Of a DNA stretch of 64,000 nt, positions 28,901 through 37,583 are shown piece by piece. The number at the start of each line of letters is the position of its first letter. The stretch's first letter is position 1. Source of the stretch: Pseudomonas fluorescens Q2-87 (GTDB lineage: Bacteria > Pseudomonadota > Gammaproteobacteria > Pseudomonadales > Pseudomonadaceae); assembly GCF_000281895.1 (NCBI RefSeq), contig NZ_CM001558.1, positions 4,840,556 to 4,904,555 on the forward strand. Direction: 5' to 3'. Below the pieces are notes generated by a model that did no database searches, was not told where the DNA came from, and was given only the letters and a program-made list of their open reading frames with translations. The translations under genes were made by a program, and so were the position numbers.

Positions 28901-30252
28901 TTACAGTCGACCCAGATCGTTGACGAGGGCAAGCAACATGACCCCGACCACCAAGCTGATACCGATCTGTATCCCCCAACCTTGCACCCGATCCGACAAG
29001 GGACGACCACGCGCCCACTCGATCAGATAAAACAGCAGATGCCCCCCATCCAGTACAGGAATGGGCAGCAAATTCAGAACTCCCAGGCTAATGCTCAGAT
29101 AAGCAAGGAAATTCAGGAAATCAGCGACGCCCGACTGGGCAGAAGCGCCCGCCACTTTAGCAATGGTTATCGGTCCACTCAAGTTTTTTACCGAGAGCTC
29201 GCCGAACAACATTTTCTTCAGTGAGTCGAGGGTCAGTACACTCATGGTCCAAGTGCGCCGCGCACCCTCGCCAATCGCCGCCACAGGGCCGAAACTGACC
29301 TCGCGGATCATTTCCGGCGGCCAGTCGACAGCCTTGACGCCTGCGCCCAGGTAACCTGTCGGCGCCTTGCTCTCGCCACGGGCCGCCAGGGTGACCGGGA
29401 CCTCGATTGGAGCACTGTCACGCTCGACGCGCAGCACAATTTTGGTATCAGGACGTACACGTACCGAATCGACCACCTGTTGCCAGTCGCCGATCGGCTG
29501 GCCGTCGAGTGCGAGCAACCGGTCGCCGGTCTTCAGGCCGGCAGCCTGGGCCGGGCCTTTCGGATCGAGCTCGGCGAGTATCGGCGGCAGTGCCGGGCGC
29601 CATGGGCGAATCCCCAGGGAACGGATCGGGTCCGGCTCGTCGGCGCCCTTGAGCCAGTTATCCAGCATCAGTTCCCGCGGCGAATCGATGGTGGAACCTT
29701 GCTCGCGGACCATCAGCTGCAACGAACCACTCTCGCCCAGGCGACGCACCAGTTGCAGATTGACTGCCGCCCAACCTGAAGTCGGCTCGCCGTCGATCGC
29801 AACGATTTCCTGCCCCGCCCCCAGCCCGGCCCGGGCGGCGACGCTGCCAGCTTCCACGCCGCCGATGACCGGTCGCACCTGCTCGCTGCCCAGCATGGCC
29901 AAGGCCCAGAAAAAACCATGGCCAGCAAGAAGTTGGCGATCGGCCCCGCCGCCACGATGGCAATACGCTGACGGACGCTCTTGCGGTTGAAGGATTGATC
30001 GAGCTGATCGACCGGCACTTCCCCCTCGCGCTCATCGAGCATCTTCACGTAGCCACCCAACGGGATCGCCGCCACGACGAACTCGGTGCCCTTTTTGTCG
30101 TGCCAGCGCAGCAAGGGCATGCCAAAGCCTACGGAGAAACGCAGGACCTTGACGCCACAACGGCGTGCGACCCAGAAATGACCGAATTCGTGAAATGTGA
30201 CCAGCACCCCCAATGCCACCAGGGTGCCGACAATCATATAGAGAGCGCTCAT
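28901..30252 (-). pseudogene. rseP: Site-2 intramembrane protease RseP/MucP, frameshifted (likely sequence error)
   Basis: The locus encodes all of a 450-residue zinc metalloprotease that cleaves anti-sigma factors within the inner membrane, but in two frames. The first (from ATG 30252) has HEFGH (catalytic HEXXH, about residue 21), [11 protein letters not shown] and ends its match at NFLLAMVF. The second resumes at [17 protein letters not shown] and continues through two PDZ domains and NLLPIPVLDGGHLLFYL. The break is at a run of six A on the plus strand (29909-29914); seven would restore the frame and the family length exactly. The upstream gene is dxr and bamA follows, the usual order. Confidence 0.92.
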
Positions 30253-30304
30253 CAGTTTTCTCCGCAATCCTGTCCAGGGCGACCCTGGCTAACGTATCGC
30301 AGCT

Positions 30305-31495
30305 TCAACGCCCGTGGCGTCGCAGCCATTGACCCGCCAACTCACGGGCCTTGGCGTCCGCCGTAAATACCGCATCGAGGTCATCGACCGAAACCACGGC
30401 TTCGAGATTCAAGACTTCCTCGATGATACTCGCGATCTCAAGGTAACGGACACGCCCATCGAGAAACGCTGCAACGGCCACTTCATTGGCCGCGTTGAGC
30501 ATGGCTGGCGCGCTGTTGCCCGCCTCGGCCGCCTGTCGCGCCAGACGCAGGCACGGGAAGCGCTGTTCATCAGGCGCCTGGAAATCCAGGCGAGCGATGG
30601 CGAAGAGGTCCAGCGGCGCAACGCCCGAGTCGATCCGCTCCGGCCAGGCCAGTGCGTTGGCGATCGGGGTGCGCATGTCGGGATTGCCCAACTGAGCCAA
30701 CACCGAGCCGTCGATATAGTCCACCAGTGAGTGAATCACGCTCTGGGGGTGAATCACCACCTCAACCTGGGAAGGCTTGGCATCGAACAGCCAGCAAGCC
30801 TCGATCAACTCCAGGCCCTTGTTCATCATGCTGGCCGAGTCCACGGAAATCTTGCGCCCCATGGACCAGTTGGGGTGCGCGCACGCCTGTTCGGGCGTCA
30901 CGTGCATCAATTCTTCCAGCGGTGTCTGCCGGAACGGGCCACCAGAAGCGGTCAGCAGGATCCGCCGTACGCCGACGGCGCCCAGACCACGGGCAAAATC
31001 CTGCGGCATGCATTGAAAAATCGCGTTGTGCTCGCTGTCGATGGGCAGCAGCACCGAGCCGCTCTTGCGCACCGCCTGCATGAACAGGGCGCCGGACATC
31101 ACCAGCGCCTCTTTATTGGCCAGCAGGATCTTCTTGCCAGCCTCCACTGCCGCCAGTGTCGGCCGCAAACCCGCTGCCCCTACGATCGCCGCCATGACCG
31201 CATCGACTTCAGGAGCCGAGGCCACTTGGCACAGGCCTTCTTCACCCACCAGCACGCGCGTGTCCAGGCCCGCCGCCCGCAGGTCATCCTGCAACGCCCG
31301 CGCCACACTGGCTTCGGGCACCACGGCGAACTGCGGCGTATGGCGTATGCACAACGCCAGCAACTCACTCAGGCGTGTGAAGCCACTGAGCGCGAATACT
31401 TGATAGCGCTCCGGATGGCGGCCAATGACGTCGAGCGTGCTGAGACCGACCGAACCGGTCGCACCCAGCACGGTAATCTGTTGGGCGCGACTCAC
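30305..31495 (-). CDS. dxr: 1-deoxy-D-xylulose 5-phosphate reductoisomerase
   Basis: 396 residues. It converts DXP to MEP with NADPH, the first committed step of the MEP pathway and the target of fosmidomycin. The NADPH site [17 protein letters not shown] opens the protein. Metal and substrate motifs are [24 protein letters not shown] and [24 protein letters not shown] place the start at the GTG at 31495, which overlaps the cdsA stop as GTGA and matches the family N-terminus; another GTG at 31510 adds five residues. Confidence 0.96.
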   Translation of the reverse strand: MSRAQQITVLGATGSVGLSTLDVIGRHPERYQVFALSGFTRLSELLALCIRHTPQFAVVPEASVARALQDDLRAAGLDTRVLVGEEGLCQVASAPEVDAVMAAIVGAAGLRPTLAAVEAGKKILLANKEALVMSGALFMQAVRKSGSVLLPIDSEHNAIFQCMPQDFARGLGAVGVRRILLTASGGPFRQTPLEELMHVTPEQACAHPNWSMGRKISVDSASMMNKGLELIEACWLFDAKPSQVEVVIHPQSVIHSLVDYIDGSVLAQLGNPDMRTPIANALAWPERIDSGVAPLDLFAIARLDFQAPDEQRFPCLRLARQAAEAGNSAPAMLNAANEVAVAAFLDGRVRYLEIASIIEEVLNLEAVVSVDDLDAVFTADAKARELAGQWLRRHGR

Positions 31496-32298
31496 GATGC
31501 CGCCATCCACAGCAGCACGGCGAAGATCGGGATCGCAGCGGTAAGGCTGTCGATACGGTCCAGCACCCCGCCGTGACCCGGCAACAGGTTACTGCTGTCC
31601 TTGATCCCGGATTGACGTTTGAACATGCTTTCGGTCAGATCGCCAACCACGGAGACAAATACGATGAGGGCGGCGCCAATCAGGCCCATCAGCAACTGCG
31701 CGACCGTCCAGTCCCGCACGAAGCCGACCACCGTCGTGATCACCAGGCTCAACACCAGGCCACCGTAGACCCCTTCCCAGCTTTTGCCCGGGCTGACTTT
31801 CGGCGCCAGCTTGCGCTTGCCAAAGGCGCGTCCGGAAAAATAAGCCCCGACGTCGGCGCCCCAGACCAGCACCATCACGGCCATGATCTGCCAGTTGCCC
31901 AGCGGGCCCTGCTTGATCCAGATGAGCCCCTGCCAGGCCGGCAGGAGAATCAACAGGCCAATCACCAGCTTGGTCGCGGTATTGGCCCAATGATGGGCGG
32001 TGCGCGGATAGGTCAGCACGAGGAAAGTCGCCGTAGCCCACCAGAGCACCGCGGCACCCAGCACCCAAGGCGCGAGGCCGGGCAGCACGTACATGATGAA
32101 CAGCATGGCCGCCACGACCGCTGCGTAGGCCACGCGCGCCGACTGCGCAGGAAAACCCGCCAGCCGCGCCCACTCCCACGCCCCCAAGGTCACGACCAGA
32201 CCGATGAACAGCGCGAAACTGGCGCCCTCGAGCAAGAAGAACCCGCCCAAGGCGATGGGTAACAGGATCAGGGCGGTGATGATTCGTTGTTTGAGCAT
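31492..32298 (-). CDS. cdsA: Phosphatidate cytidylyltransferase
   Basis: 268-residue integral inner-membrane protein with about eight hydrophobic helices. It makes CDP-diacylglycerol from phosphatidic acid and CTP, the branch point of phospholipid synthesis. The C-terminal signature [35 protein letters not shown] contains the conserved Ser, Lys and Asp residues of the family. The start overlaps the uppS stop (TAATG) and the stop overlaps dxr, indicating coupled translation. Confidence 0.96.
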   Translation of the reverse strand: MLKQRIITALILLPIALGGFFLLEGASFALFIGLVVTLGAWEWARLAGFPAQSARVAYAAVVAAMLFIMYVLPGLAPWVLGAAVLWWATATFLVLTYPRTAHHWANTATKLVIGLLILLPAWQGLIWIKQGPLGNWQIMAVMVLVWGADVGAYFSGRAFGKRKLAPKVSPGKSWEGVYGGLVLSLVITTVVGFVRDWTVAQLLMGLIGAALIVFVSVVGDLTESMFKRQSGIKDSSNLLPGHGGVLDRIDSLTAAIPIFAVLLWMAAS

Positions 32299-33053
32299 TA
32301 AACCCGGGCTCCAGCTTCGATCTGCTCGCTCGTTTTACCGAAGCGACGCTGACGGGAAGCGAAATCGGCCAGTGCGGTACGCATGGCTTCGTGTTTGAAG
32401 TCCGGCCAGAACAGGTCGGAGAAGTACAGCTCGGCGTAAGCCAGCTGCCAGAGCAGGAAATTGCTGATGCGATGATCACCACCGGTGCGGATGCACAGGT
32501 CCGGCAACGGCAGGTCGCCGGTGGCCAGGCAGGTCTGCAACAGTTCAGGCGTAATGTCTTCCGGCCGAAGGTGCCCGGCCTGGACTTCCCGCGCCAGCCG
32601 CTGGGCAGCCTGGGCGATATCCCACTGGCCACCGTAGTTAGCGGCGATCTGCAGTACAAACCGATCGGCGCCAGCCGTAGCGGTTTCGGCTTCACGCATC
32701 GCAGCCTGCAGTTCCGGATGGAAACGCGAGCGATCACCGATGATACGCAGGCTGATCTTGTTTTCATCCAGGCGCTTGGCTTCACGCCGCAGCGCCTTGA
32801 GGAACAGGTCCATCAAGGCACTGACCTCATCGGCCGGACGCTGCCAGTTTTCGCTGGAAAAGGCGAACAGGGTCAGCACCTCGACCCCGGCCTCGGCGCA
32901 TACCTCGATGACAGCACGAACCGCATCGACGCCCGCCTTGTGCCCGGCGACGCCGGGCATAAAGCGTTTCTTGGCCCAGCGGTTATTGCCGTCCATGATG
33001 ATCGCCACGTGGCGCGGCACCGCGAACGGCACGGCCTGCTTGGTCTTATCCAT
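32298..33053 (-). CDS. uppS: Di-trans,poly-cis-undecaprenyl-diphosphate synthase
   Basis: 251 residues. It elongates farnesyl diphosphate with eight isopentenyl units to the C55 lipid carrier of peptidoglycan and O-antigen. The diphosphate-binding motif AIIMDGNNRWAKKRFMPG is at about 14-31, and the C-terminal signature LCIRTGGDHRISNFLLWQLAYAE is near residue 195. Asn replaces the commoner Gly in MDGNGRWA, as in other pseudomonads. It shares one base with cdsA. Confidence 0.97.
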   Translation of the reverse strand: MDKTKQAVPFAVPRHVAIIMDGNNRWAKKRFMPGVAGHKAGVDAVRAVIEVCAEAGVEVLTLFAFSSENWQRPADEVSALMDLFLKALRREAKRLDENKISLRIIGDRSRFHPELQAAMREAETATAGADRFVLQIAANYGGQWDIAQAAQRLAREVQAGHLRPEDITPELLQTCLATGDLPLPDLCIRTGGDHRISNFLLWQLAYAELYFSDLFWPDFKHEAMRTALADFASRQRRFGKTSEQIEAGARV

Positions 33054-33066
33054 TAAAACGAGACCC

Positions 33067-33624
33067 TTATACGGCCATCAGGTCTTTTTCTTTCTGCGCC
33101 AGATCCGCGTCGATCTTAGCCACGTACTTCTTGGTCAAATCGTCGATTTCGCCTGTCGCGCGACGCTCTTCGTCTTCACTGATTTCCTTTTCCTTGACCA
33201 GGTCCTTGAGCTGGCTGTTGGCGTCACGACGGATGTTGCGCACGGCAACGCGGGCGTCTTCAGCGACATCGCGGGCCTGCTTGGTGAAACCGCGACGGGT
33301 TTCTTCAGTCAGGGCCGGCATGGAGATCAGCAGCAATTCACCCAGGTTGGTCGGGTTCAGGTTCAGGCCGGCACTGCCGATCGCCTTGTCCACCGCGCCC
33401 AGCATGTTGCGCTCAAAGGCCACGACCTGCAGGGTACGGGCATCCTTGACGGTGATGTTGGCCACCTGCTTGATCGGGGTGTCGGAGCCGTAGTACGGCA
33501 CCATCACGCCTTCAAGGATGCTTGGGTGAGCCTGGCCGGTACGAATGCGACCGAAGTTGTGCGCCAGGGACTCCAGGGATTTCTGCATGCGCTGTTCAGC
33601 GTCTTTCTTGATTTCGTTGATCAT
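33067..33624 (-). CDS. frr: Ribosome recycling factor
   Basis: 185 residues. With EF-G it splits the post-termination ribosome. The three-helix bundle and inserted beta domain are recognisable: N-terminal [31 protein letters not shown], then [18 protein letters not shown], and C-terminal [21 protein letters not shown]. The start overlaps the pyrH stop (ATGA). Typical pyrH-frr-uppS arrangement. Confidence 0.98.
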   Translation of the reverse strand: MINEIKKDAEQRMQKSLESLAHNFGRIRTGQAHPSILEGVMVPYYGSDTPIKQVANITVKDARTLQVVAFERNMLGAVDKAIGSAGLNLNPTNLGELLLISMPALTEETRRGFTKQARDVAEDARVAVRNIRRDANSQLKDLVKEKEISEDEERRATGEIDDLTKKYVAKIDADLAQKEKDLMAV

Positions 33625-34364
33625 TGTTGCGCTTCCTCGATCAGTGTTCCTTCGGCGCCGCCATGGACGATATTCAGCAGGGCACCGGGCTTGTTCATGT
33701 TAAAGACGCGCAGCGGCATCTTGTGGTCGCGGCACAGGCAGATAGCCGTCAGGTCCATGACACCCAGCTTGCGATCCAGTACTTCATCGTAGGTCAGATG
33801 ATCGAACTTCTCGGCATGTGGGTCCTTGAACGGGTCGGCTGTATAGACGCCATCGACCTTGGTTGCCTTGAGCACGACATCGGCATCGATCTCGATCGCT
33901 CGCAGGCAGGCGGCAGAATCCGTGGTGAAGAACGGATTACCGGTGCCGGCGGCAAAAATCACCACTTCCTTGGCGTTGAGGTGGCGCATGGCTTTGCGGC
34001 GATCGTAGTGATCGGTCACGCCAACCATGGAAATGGCCGACATGACGATGGCCGAGATATTGGCACGCTCCAGCGCATCGCGCATAGCCAGGGCATTCAT
34101 CACAGTGGCCAGCATGCCCATGTGGTCGCCTGTGACCCGATCCATGCCGGCCGCGCTCAGCGCTGCGCCGCGGAACAGGTTGCCGCCGCCGATGACCAGG
34201 CCGACCTGCACGCCGATCCCGACCAGTTGGCCGACTTCCAGCGCCATGCGATCCAGCACTTTCGGATCGATCCCGAACTCTTCCGAGCCCATCAGGGCCT
34301 CGCCGCTAAGCTTGAGTAGAATGCGTTTATAGCGAGCCTGATAACCACTGCCCTGCTGAGCCAT
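33621..34364 (-). CDS. pyrH: UMP kinase
   Basis: 247 residues, hexameric amino-acid-kinase-fold enzyme. It phosphorylates UMP to UDP, the precursor of UTP for PyrG and of UDP-sugars. Motifs: [13 protein letters not shown] (about 14-26), [38 protein letters not shown] (about 58-95) and [19 protein letters not shown]. The frr gene follows with an ATGA overlap, and tsf ends upstream with a terminator. Confidence 0.98.
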   Translation of the reverse strand: MAQQGSGYQARYKRILLKLSGEALMGSEEFGIDPKVLDRMALEVGQLVGIGVQVGLVIGGGNLFRGAALSAAGMDRVTGDHMGMLATVMNALAMRDALERANISAIVMSAISMVGVTDHYDRRKAMRHLNAKEVVIFAAGTGNPFFTTDSAACLRAIEIDADVVLKATKVDGVYTADPFKDPHAEKFDHLTYDEVLDRKLGVMDLTAICLCRDHKMPLRVFNMNKPGALLNIVHGGAEGTLIEEAQQ

Positions 34365-34516
34365 TGCGAATCTCTCCTGCGGCGTATTTTCGAAAATTCT
34401 TCAAGGCTGTTTTACAGCCTGCGTTCACTCTAGCTTGACGCTGACACAGCGCCATCGGAACACGGCTTTGTAAGCCAGTTCCGACAGGAAACCAATATAA
34501 ATCGGCATCCCCATCC

Positions 34517-34552
34517 AAAAAGAGGCTGCGCGCGTTAAGCGGGCAGCCTCTT
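34517..34552 (-). terminator. Terminator downstream of tsf
   Basis: On the minus strand AGAGGCTGC ... GCAGCCTCT with a 13-base loop followed by TTTT. It separates rpsB-tsf from pyrH-frr. Confidence 0.85.
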
Positions 34553-34577
34553 CTGGGCGACAGTTGTGAAAACTGTC

Positions 34578-35441
34578 TTATTGCTTGCTGGCAGCCAGCT
34601 GAGCAGCCACTTCTTCAGCGAAGTTGTCTACTGGCTTCTCGATGCCTTCGCCGACTTTGAAGTAGGTGAAGGAAACGATTTCGGCGCCTGCTTTCTTGGC
34701 CAGCTCACCGACCTTGACTTCAGGGTTCTTGACGAACGCCTGCTCTACCAGGCTGGCTTCAGCCAGGAACTTGGTGATGCGACCGGCAACCATTTTTTCA
34801 ACGATTTCGGCTGGCTTGCCTTTGATCTTGTCTTCGTTGAGTTGCATGAACACGGCTTTCTCGCGTTCGATGGCGTCAGCGGAAACTTCCGACGGCAGCA
34901 GGAACTCAGGGTTGCTGGCTGCGACGTGCATGGCGATGTCCTTGGCCAGCTCGACGTTGCCGCCTTTGAGGGCTACGACGACACCGATCTTGTTGCCGTG
35001 CAGGTAAGAACCGACAACGTCACCTTCGATGCGAACCAGGCGACGAATGTTGACGTTCTCGCCTACTTTGGCAACCAGGGCTTCACGAGCCGATTCCTGA
35101 GCGGCGATCAGCGGAGCTGCATCGGTCAGTTTGTCGGCGAATGCTTTTTCAACGCTGGCAGCAACGAACGCCTTGAAGTCGTCTTGCAGGGCCAGGAAGT
35201 CAGTCTGCGAGTTGACTTCAATGATAACGGCAGCCTTGCCGTCTTCCTTGATGCCGATCGCGCCTTCAGCGGCAATGTTGCCAGCTTTCTTGGCAGCCTT
35301 GATGGCGCCCGAGGCACGCATGTCATCAATGGCTTTCTCGATGTCGCCGCCAGCCTTGGTCAAGGCTTTCTTGCAATCCATCATGCCTTCGCCGGTACGC
35401 TCGCGCAGTTCTTTGACCAACGCTGCAGTAATCTCTGCCAT
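34578..35441 (-). CDS. tsf: Elongation factor Ts
   Basis: 287 residues, nucleotide exchange factor for EF-Tu. The N-terminal UBA-like domain ([32 protein letters not shown]) and the core signature [16 protein letters not shown] (about 78-93) are clear. It sits downstream of rpsB, with a terminator-like hairpin in the gap that probably lowers tsf expression relative to rpsB. Confidence 0.98.
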   Translation of the reverse strand: MAEITAALVKELRERTGEGMMDCKKALTKAGGDIEKAIDDMRASGAIKAAKKAGNIAAEGAIGIKEDGKAAVIIEVNSQTDFLALQDDFKAFVAASVEKAFADKLTDAAPLIAAQESAREALVAKVGENVNIRRLVRIEGDVVGSYLHGNKIGVVVALKGGNVELAKDIAMHVAASNPEFLLPSEVSADAIEREKAVFMQLNEDKIKGKPAEIVEKMVAGRITKFLAEASLVEQAFVKNPEVKVGELAKKAGAEIVSFTYFKVGEGIEKPVDNFAEEVAAQLAASKQ

Positions 35442-35593
35442 TTCAAAATCCTCTTGGATAGGTTTTCAACCATTCCACCCGATCGAACGGGCGATCAATT
35501 CTTCCTGAAAGCCACTGCTTATAGGCCGTTTCACGTTACAACCGGTCGATGAAGAACAGGCAACCGTGTCGGCGGCAAATGGTTTTCGAGGTG

Positions 35594-35622
35594 GCAAAAA
35601 GGGGGCCAAGCCCCCTTTTTGC
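35594..35622 (-). terminator. Intra-operon terminator/attenuator between rpsB and tsf
   Basis: GCAAAAAGGGGG, loop CCAA, GCCCCCTTTTTGC: a strong stem 27 bases after the rpsB stop, with T/A tracts on both sides. Confidence 0.85.
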
Positions 35623-35648
35623 TTACTGAGTCAACGCCAGGGCGTCAG

Positions 35649-36386
35649 TTACTCAGCGGCTGCTGCCGGAGCTTCTTCAGCGAAAACTTCGGTGCCGCCA
35701 TTAACATTGTTGCGACCACGGATCACAGCATCAGCCATCGAACCCATGTACAGCTGGATGGCGCGAATGGCGTCATCGTTGCCTGGGATGATGTAGTCAA
35801 CGCCTTCAGGGCTGCTGTTGGTGTCGACAACGCCGATGACCGGGATACCCAGCTTGTTGGCTTCGGTGATCGCGATGCGCTCGTGGTCAACGTCGATCAC
35901 GAACAGTGCGTCAGGCAGACCGCCCATGTCCTTGATACCGCCCAGGGAGCGGTCCAGCTTCTCAAGGTCACGAGTGCGCATCAGCGCTTCTTTCTTGGTC
36001 AGCTTGGCGAAAGTACCGTCTTCGGCCTGGACTTCAAGGTCACGCAGACGCTTGATGGAAGCGCGAATGGTCTTGAAGTTGGTCAGCATGCCGCCCAACC
36101 AGCGGTGATCGACGTACGGCGAACCGCAACGTGCTGCTTCTTCAGCAACGATCTTACCAGCGGAACGCTTGGTGCCGACGAACAGAATCTTGTTTTTGCC
36201 CTGGGCCAGGCGCTCTACGAAGGTCAGTGCTTCGTTGAACATCGGCAGGGTTTTTTCAAGGTTGATGATGTGAATCTTGTTACGCGCGCCGAAAATGTAC
36301 TTGCCCATTTTCGGGTTCCAGTAACGGGTCTGGTGACCGAAGTGCACACCGGCCTTCAGCATATCGCGCATGTTGACTTGGGACAT
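35649..36386 (-). CDS. rpsB: 30S ribosomal protein S2
   Basis: 245 residues. The N-terminus [43 protein letters not shown] and the Rossmann-like [18 protein letters not shown] are diagnostic. S2 binds late to the 30S subunit, needs S1 contact, and represses its own rpsB-tsf mRNA in enterics. The ATG at 36386 (AAGGAA upstream) is the family start; the open frame extends upstream through the structured leader and is not coding there. Confidence 0.98.
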   Translation of the reverse strand: MSQVNMRDMLKAGVHFGHQTRYWNPKMGKYIFGARNKIHIINLEKTLPMFNEALTFVERLAQGKNKILFVGTKRSAGKIVAEEAARCGSPYVDHRWLGGMLTNFKTIRASIKRLRDLEVQAEDGTFAKLTKKEALMRTRDLEKLDRSLGGIKDMGGLPDALFVIDVDHERIAITEANKLGIPVIGVVDTNSSPEGVDYIIPGNDDAIRAIQLYMGSMADAVIRGRNNVNGGTEVFAEEAPAAAAE

Positions 36387-36389
36387 GAT

Positions 36390-36520
36390 AGTTCCTTGAT
36401 AAGTCGGGTTTGGCCTCCACGTATCCCAATGACCAACCAGCGGCAAATAAAGCCGAAGGCACCCAGGTCATCGTGTCGACACGTGTGTGGATTTAAGCTT
36501 GCGGGGTCATCCCCGGAAAG
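36390..36520 (-). promoter_or_regulatory. rpsB 5' leader, probable S2 autoregulatory element
   Basis: Between the rpsB promoter and start codon there is a roughly 130-nt leader. It contains the string GGGATACGTGGAGGC (36413-36427 on the minus strand), which I recognise from the conserved gamma-proteobacterial rpsB leader known to mediate S2 feedback. Upstream, GATGACC can pair with GGTCATT across a TTCGGCTTTATTTGCCG hairpin region. Confidence 0.65.
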
Positions 36521-36526
36521 CGGCGC

Positions 36527-36534
36527 ATTTTATA
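36527..36534 (-). promoter_or_regulatory. -10 box of the rpsB promoter
   Basis: TATAAAAT on the minus strand about 140 bases before the rpsB start, followed within ten bases by a GC-rich discriminator (GCGCCGC), as expected for a stringently controlled ribosomal promoter. The -35 region is poor. Confidence 0.6.
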
Positions 36535-36674
36535 CCACAGCAAGGGCAAAAACGGAACACGGATTCTGAAATCCCGGTGAAGCCCCCCTTCCACAGCCCT
36601 TTCATGGGCCATGGACGCACCGCCTTATAGAGAGAAGCGATGCAGACGGGCGCGGATTTGCGCTGATCGTCTGT

Positions 36675-36680
36675 TAGAAT
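36675..36680 (+). promoter_or_regulatory. Candidate -10 box for map-glnD
   Basis: TAGAAT in the context CTGTTAGAATCGCC, about 82 bases upstream of the map start. The same context occurs before fdxA. The -35 is weak. Confidence 0.4.
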
Positions 36681-36761
36681 CGCCTCTTTCAGGGCCGCCC
36701 GGATCAGTCTCCGCCGCCCATTACGTTTTGAACAGCGCCGTCAGGCGCAGAGAGAGCCTGT

Positions 36762-37544
36762 ATGACCGTTACCCTCAAGACTCCCGAGGACATCGCCAAA
36801 ATGCGTGTCGCCGGCAAACTCGCCGCCGATGTGCTGGAGATGATCGCCGACTACGTCAAGCCGGGTGTGACCACCGAAGAGCTGGACCGTATCTGCCATG
36901 ACTACATCGTCAACGAGCAGAAGGCCATCCCGGCTCCGCTCAACTACAAAGGCTTCCCGAAGTCGATCTGCACCTCGATCAACCACGTGGTCTGCCACGG
37001 CATCCCCAACGAAAAACCGTTGAAGGATGGCGACACCCTGAACATCGACGTCACCGTCATCAAGGACGGCTACCACGGCGACACCAGCCGCATGTTCCAT
37101 GTCGGCAACGTGCCGGAGTGGGCCCAGCGCCTGTCGAAAGTCACCCAGGAATGCATGTACATGGCCATCGAACTGGTGAAGCCGGGCTGCCGCCTGGGTG
37201 ACATCGGCGAAGTGATCCAGAAGCACGCGCAGAAGAACGGCTTCTCGGTGGTGCGCGAGTTCTGCGGCCACGGCATTGGCAAGGTGTTCCACGAAGAACC
37301 GCAGATCCTGCACTACGGCCGTGCCGGCACCGGCATGGAGTTGCAGGCGGGCATGACCTTCACCATCGAGCCGATGATCAACCAGGGCCGCGCCGACACC
37401 AAGGTGCTGGGCGACGGTTGGACCGCCATCACCAAGGATCGCAAGCTGTCGGCCCAGTGGGAGCACACCTTGCTGGTGACCGAGACGGGGTACGAGATCT
37501 TCACCCTGCGCAGCGATGACACCATCGCTCGCGTTTCCGCCTGA
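36762..37544 (+). CDS. map: Methionine aminopeptidase, type I
   Basis: 260 residues. It removes the initiator methionine from nascent proteins. The five metal ligands are visible: the Asp residues in LNIDVTVIKDGYHGDTSRMF (about 95-114), His in CGHGIGKVFHEEP (about 170), Glu in FTIEPMI (about 204), and Glu in QWEHTLLVTETG (about 235). It is divergent from rpsB, the usual arrangement, with glnD 39 bases downstream. Confidence 0.98.
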   Translation: MTVTLKTPEDIAKMRVAGKLAADVLEMIADYVKPGVTTEELDRICHDYIVNEQKAIPAPLNYKGFPKSICTSINHVVCHGIPNEKPLKDGDTLNIDVTVIKDGYHGDTSRMFHVGNVPEWAQRLSKVTQECMYMAIELVKPGCRLGDIGEVIQKHAQKNGFSVVREFCGHGIGKVFHEEPQILHYGRAGTGMELQAGMTFTIEPMINQGRADTKVLGDGWTAITKDRKLSAQWEHTLLVTETGYEIFTLRSDDTIARVSA

Positions 37545-37583
37545 CCCAATACACAGCCTATAGATAGAAAGGAAAGCCATTCG

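Larger units (their letters stand above)
36387..36761. other. Divergent rpsB-map intergenic region
   Basis: 375 bases without a gene. It contains the rpsB leader and promoter on the minus side, a GGGG-ATGA-CCCC type hairpin near 36504-36515, and on the plus side a candidate map -10 (TAGAAT, 36675-36680). Nothing else was recognised. Confidence 0.6.

Noticed and set aside
29900..29925. Programmed -1/+1 frameshifting in rseP (and glnD)
   Set aside because: The runs lack a slippery heptamer plus downstream structure, neither family uses recoding, and the same one-base-loss pattern recurs in unrelated genes.
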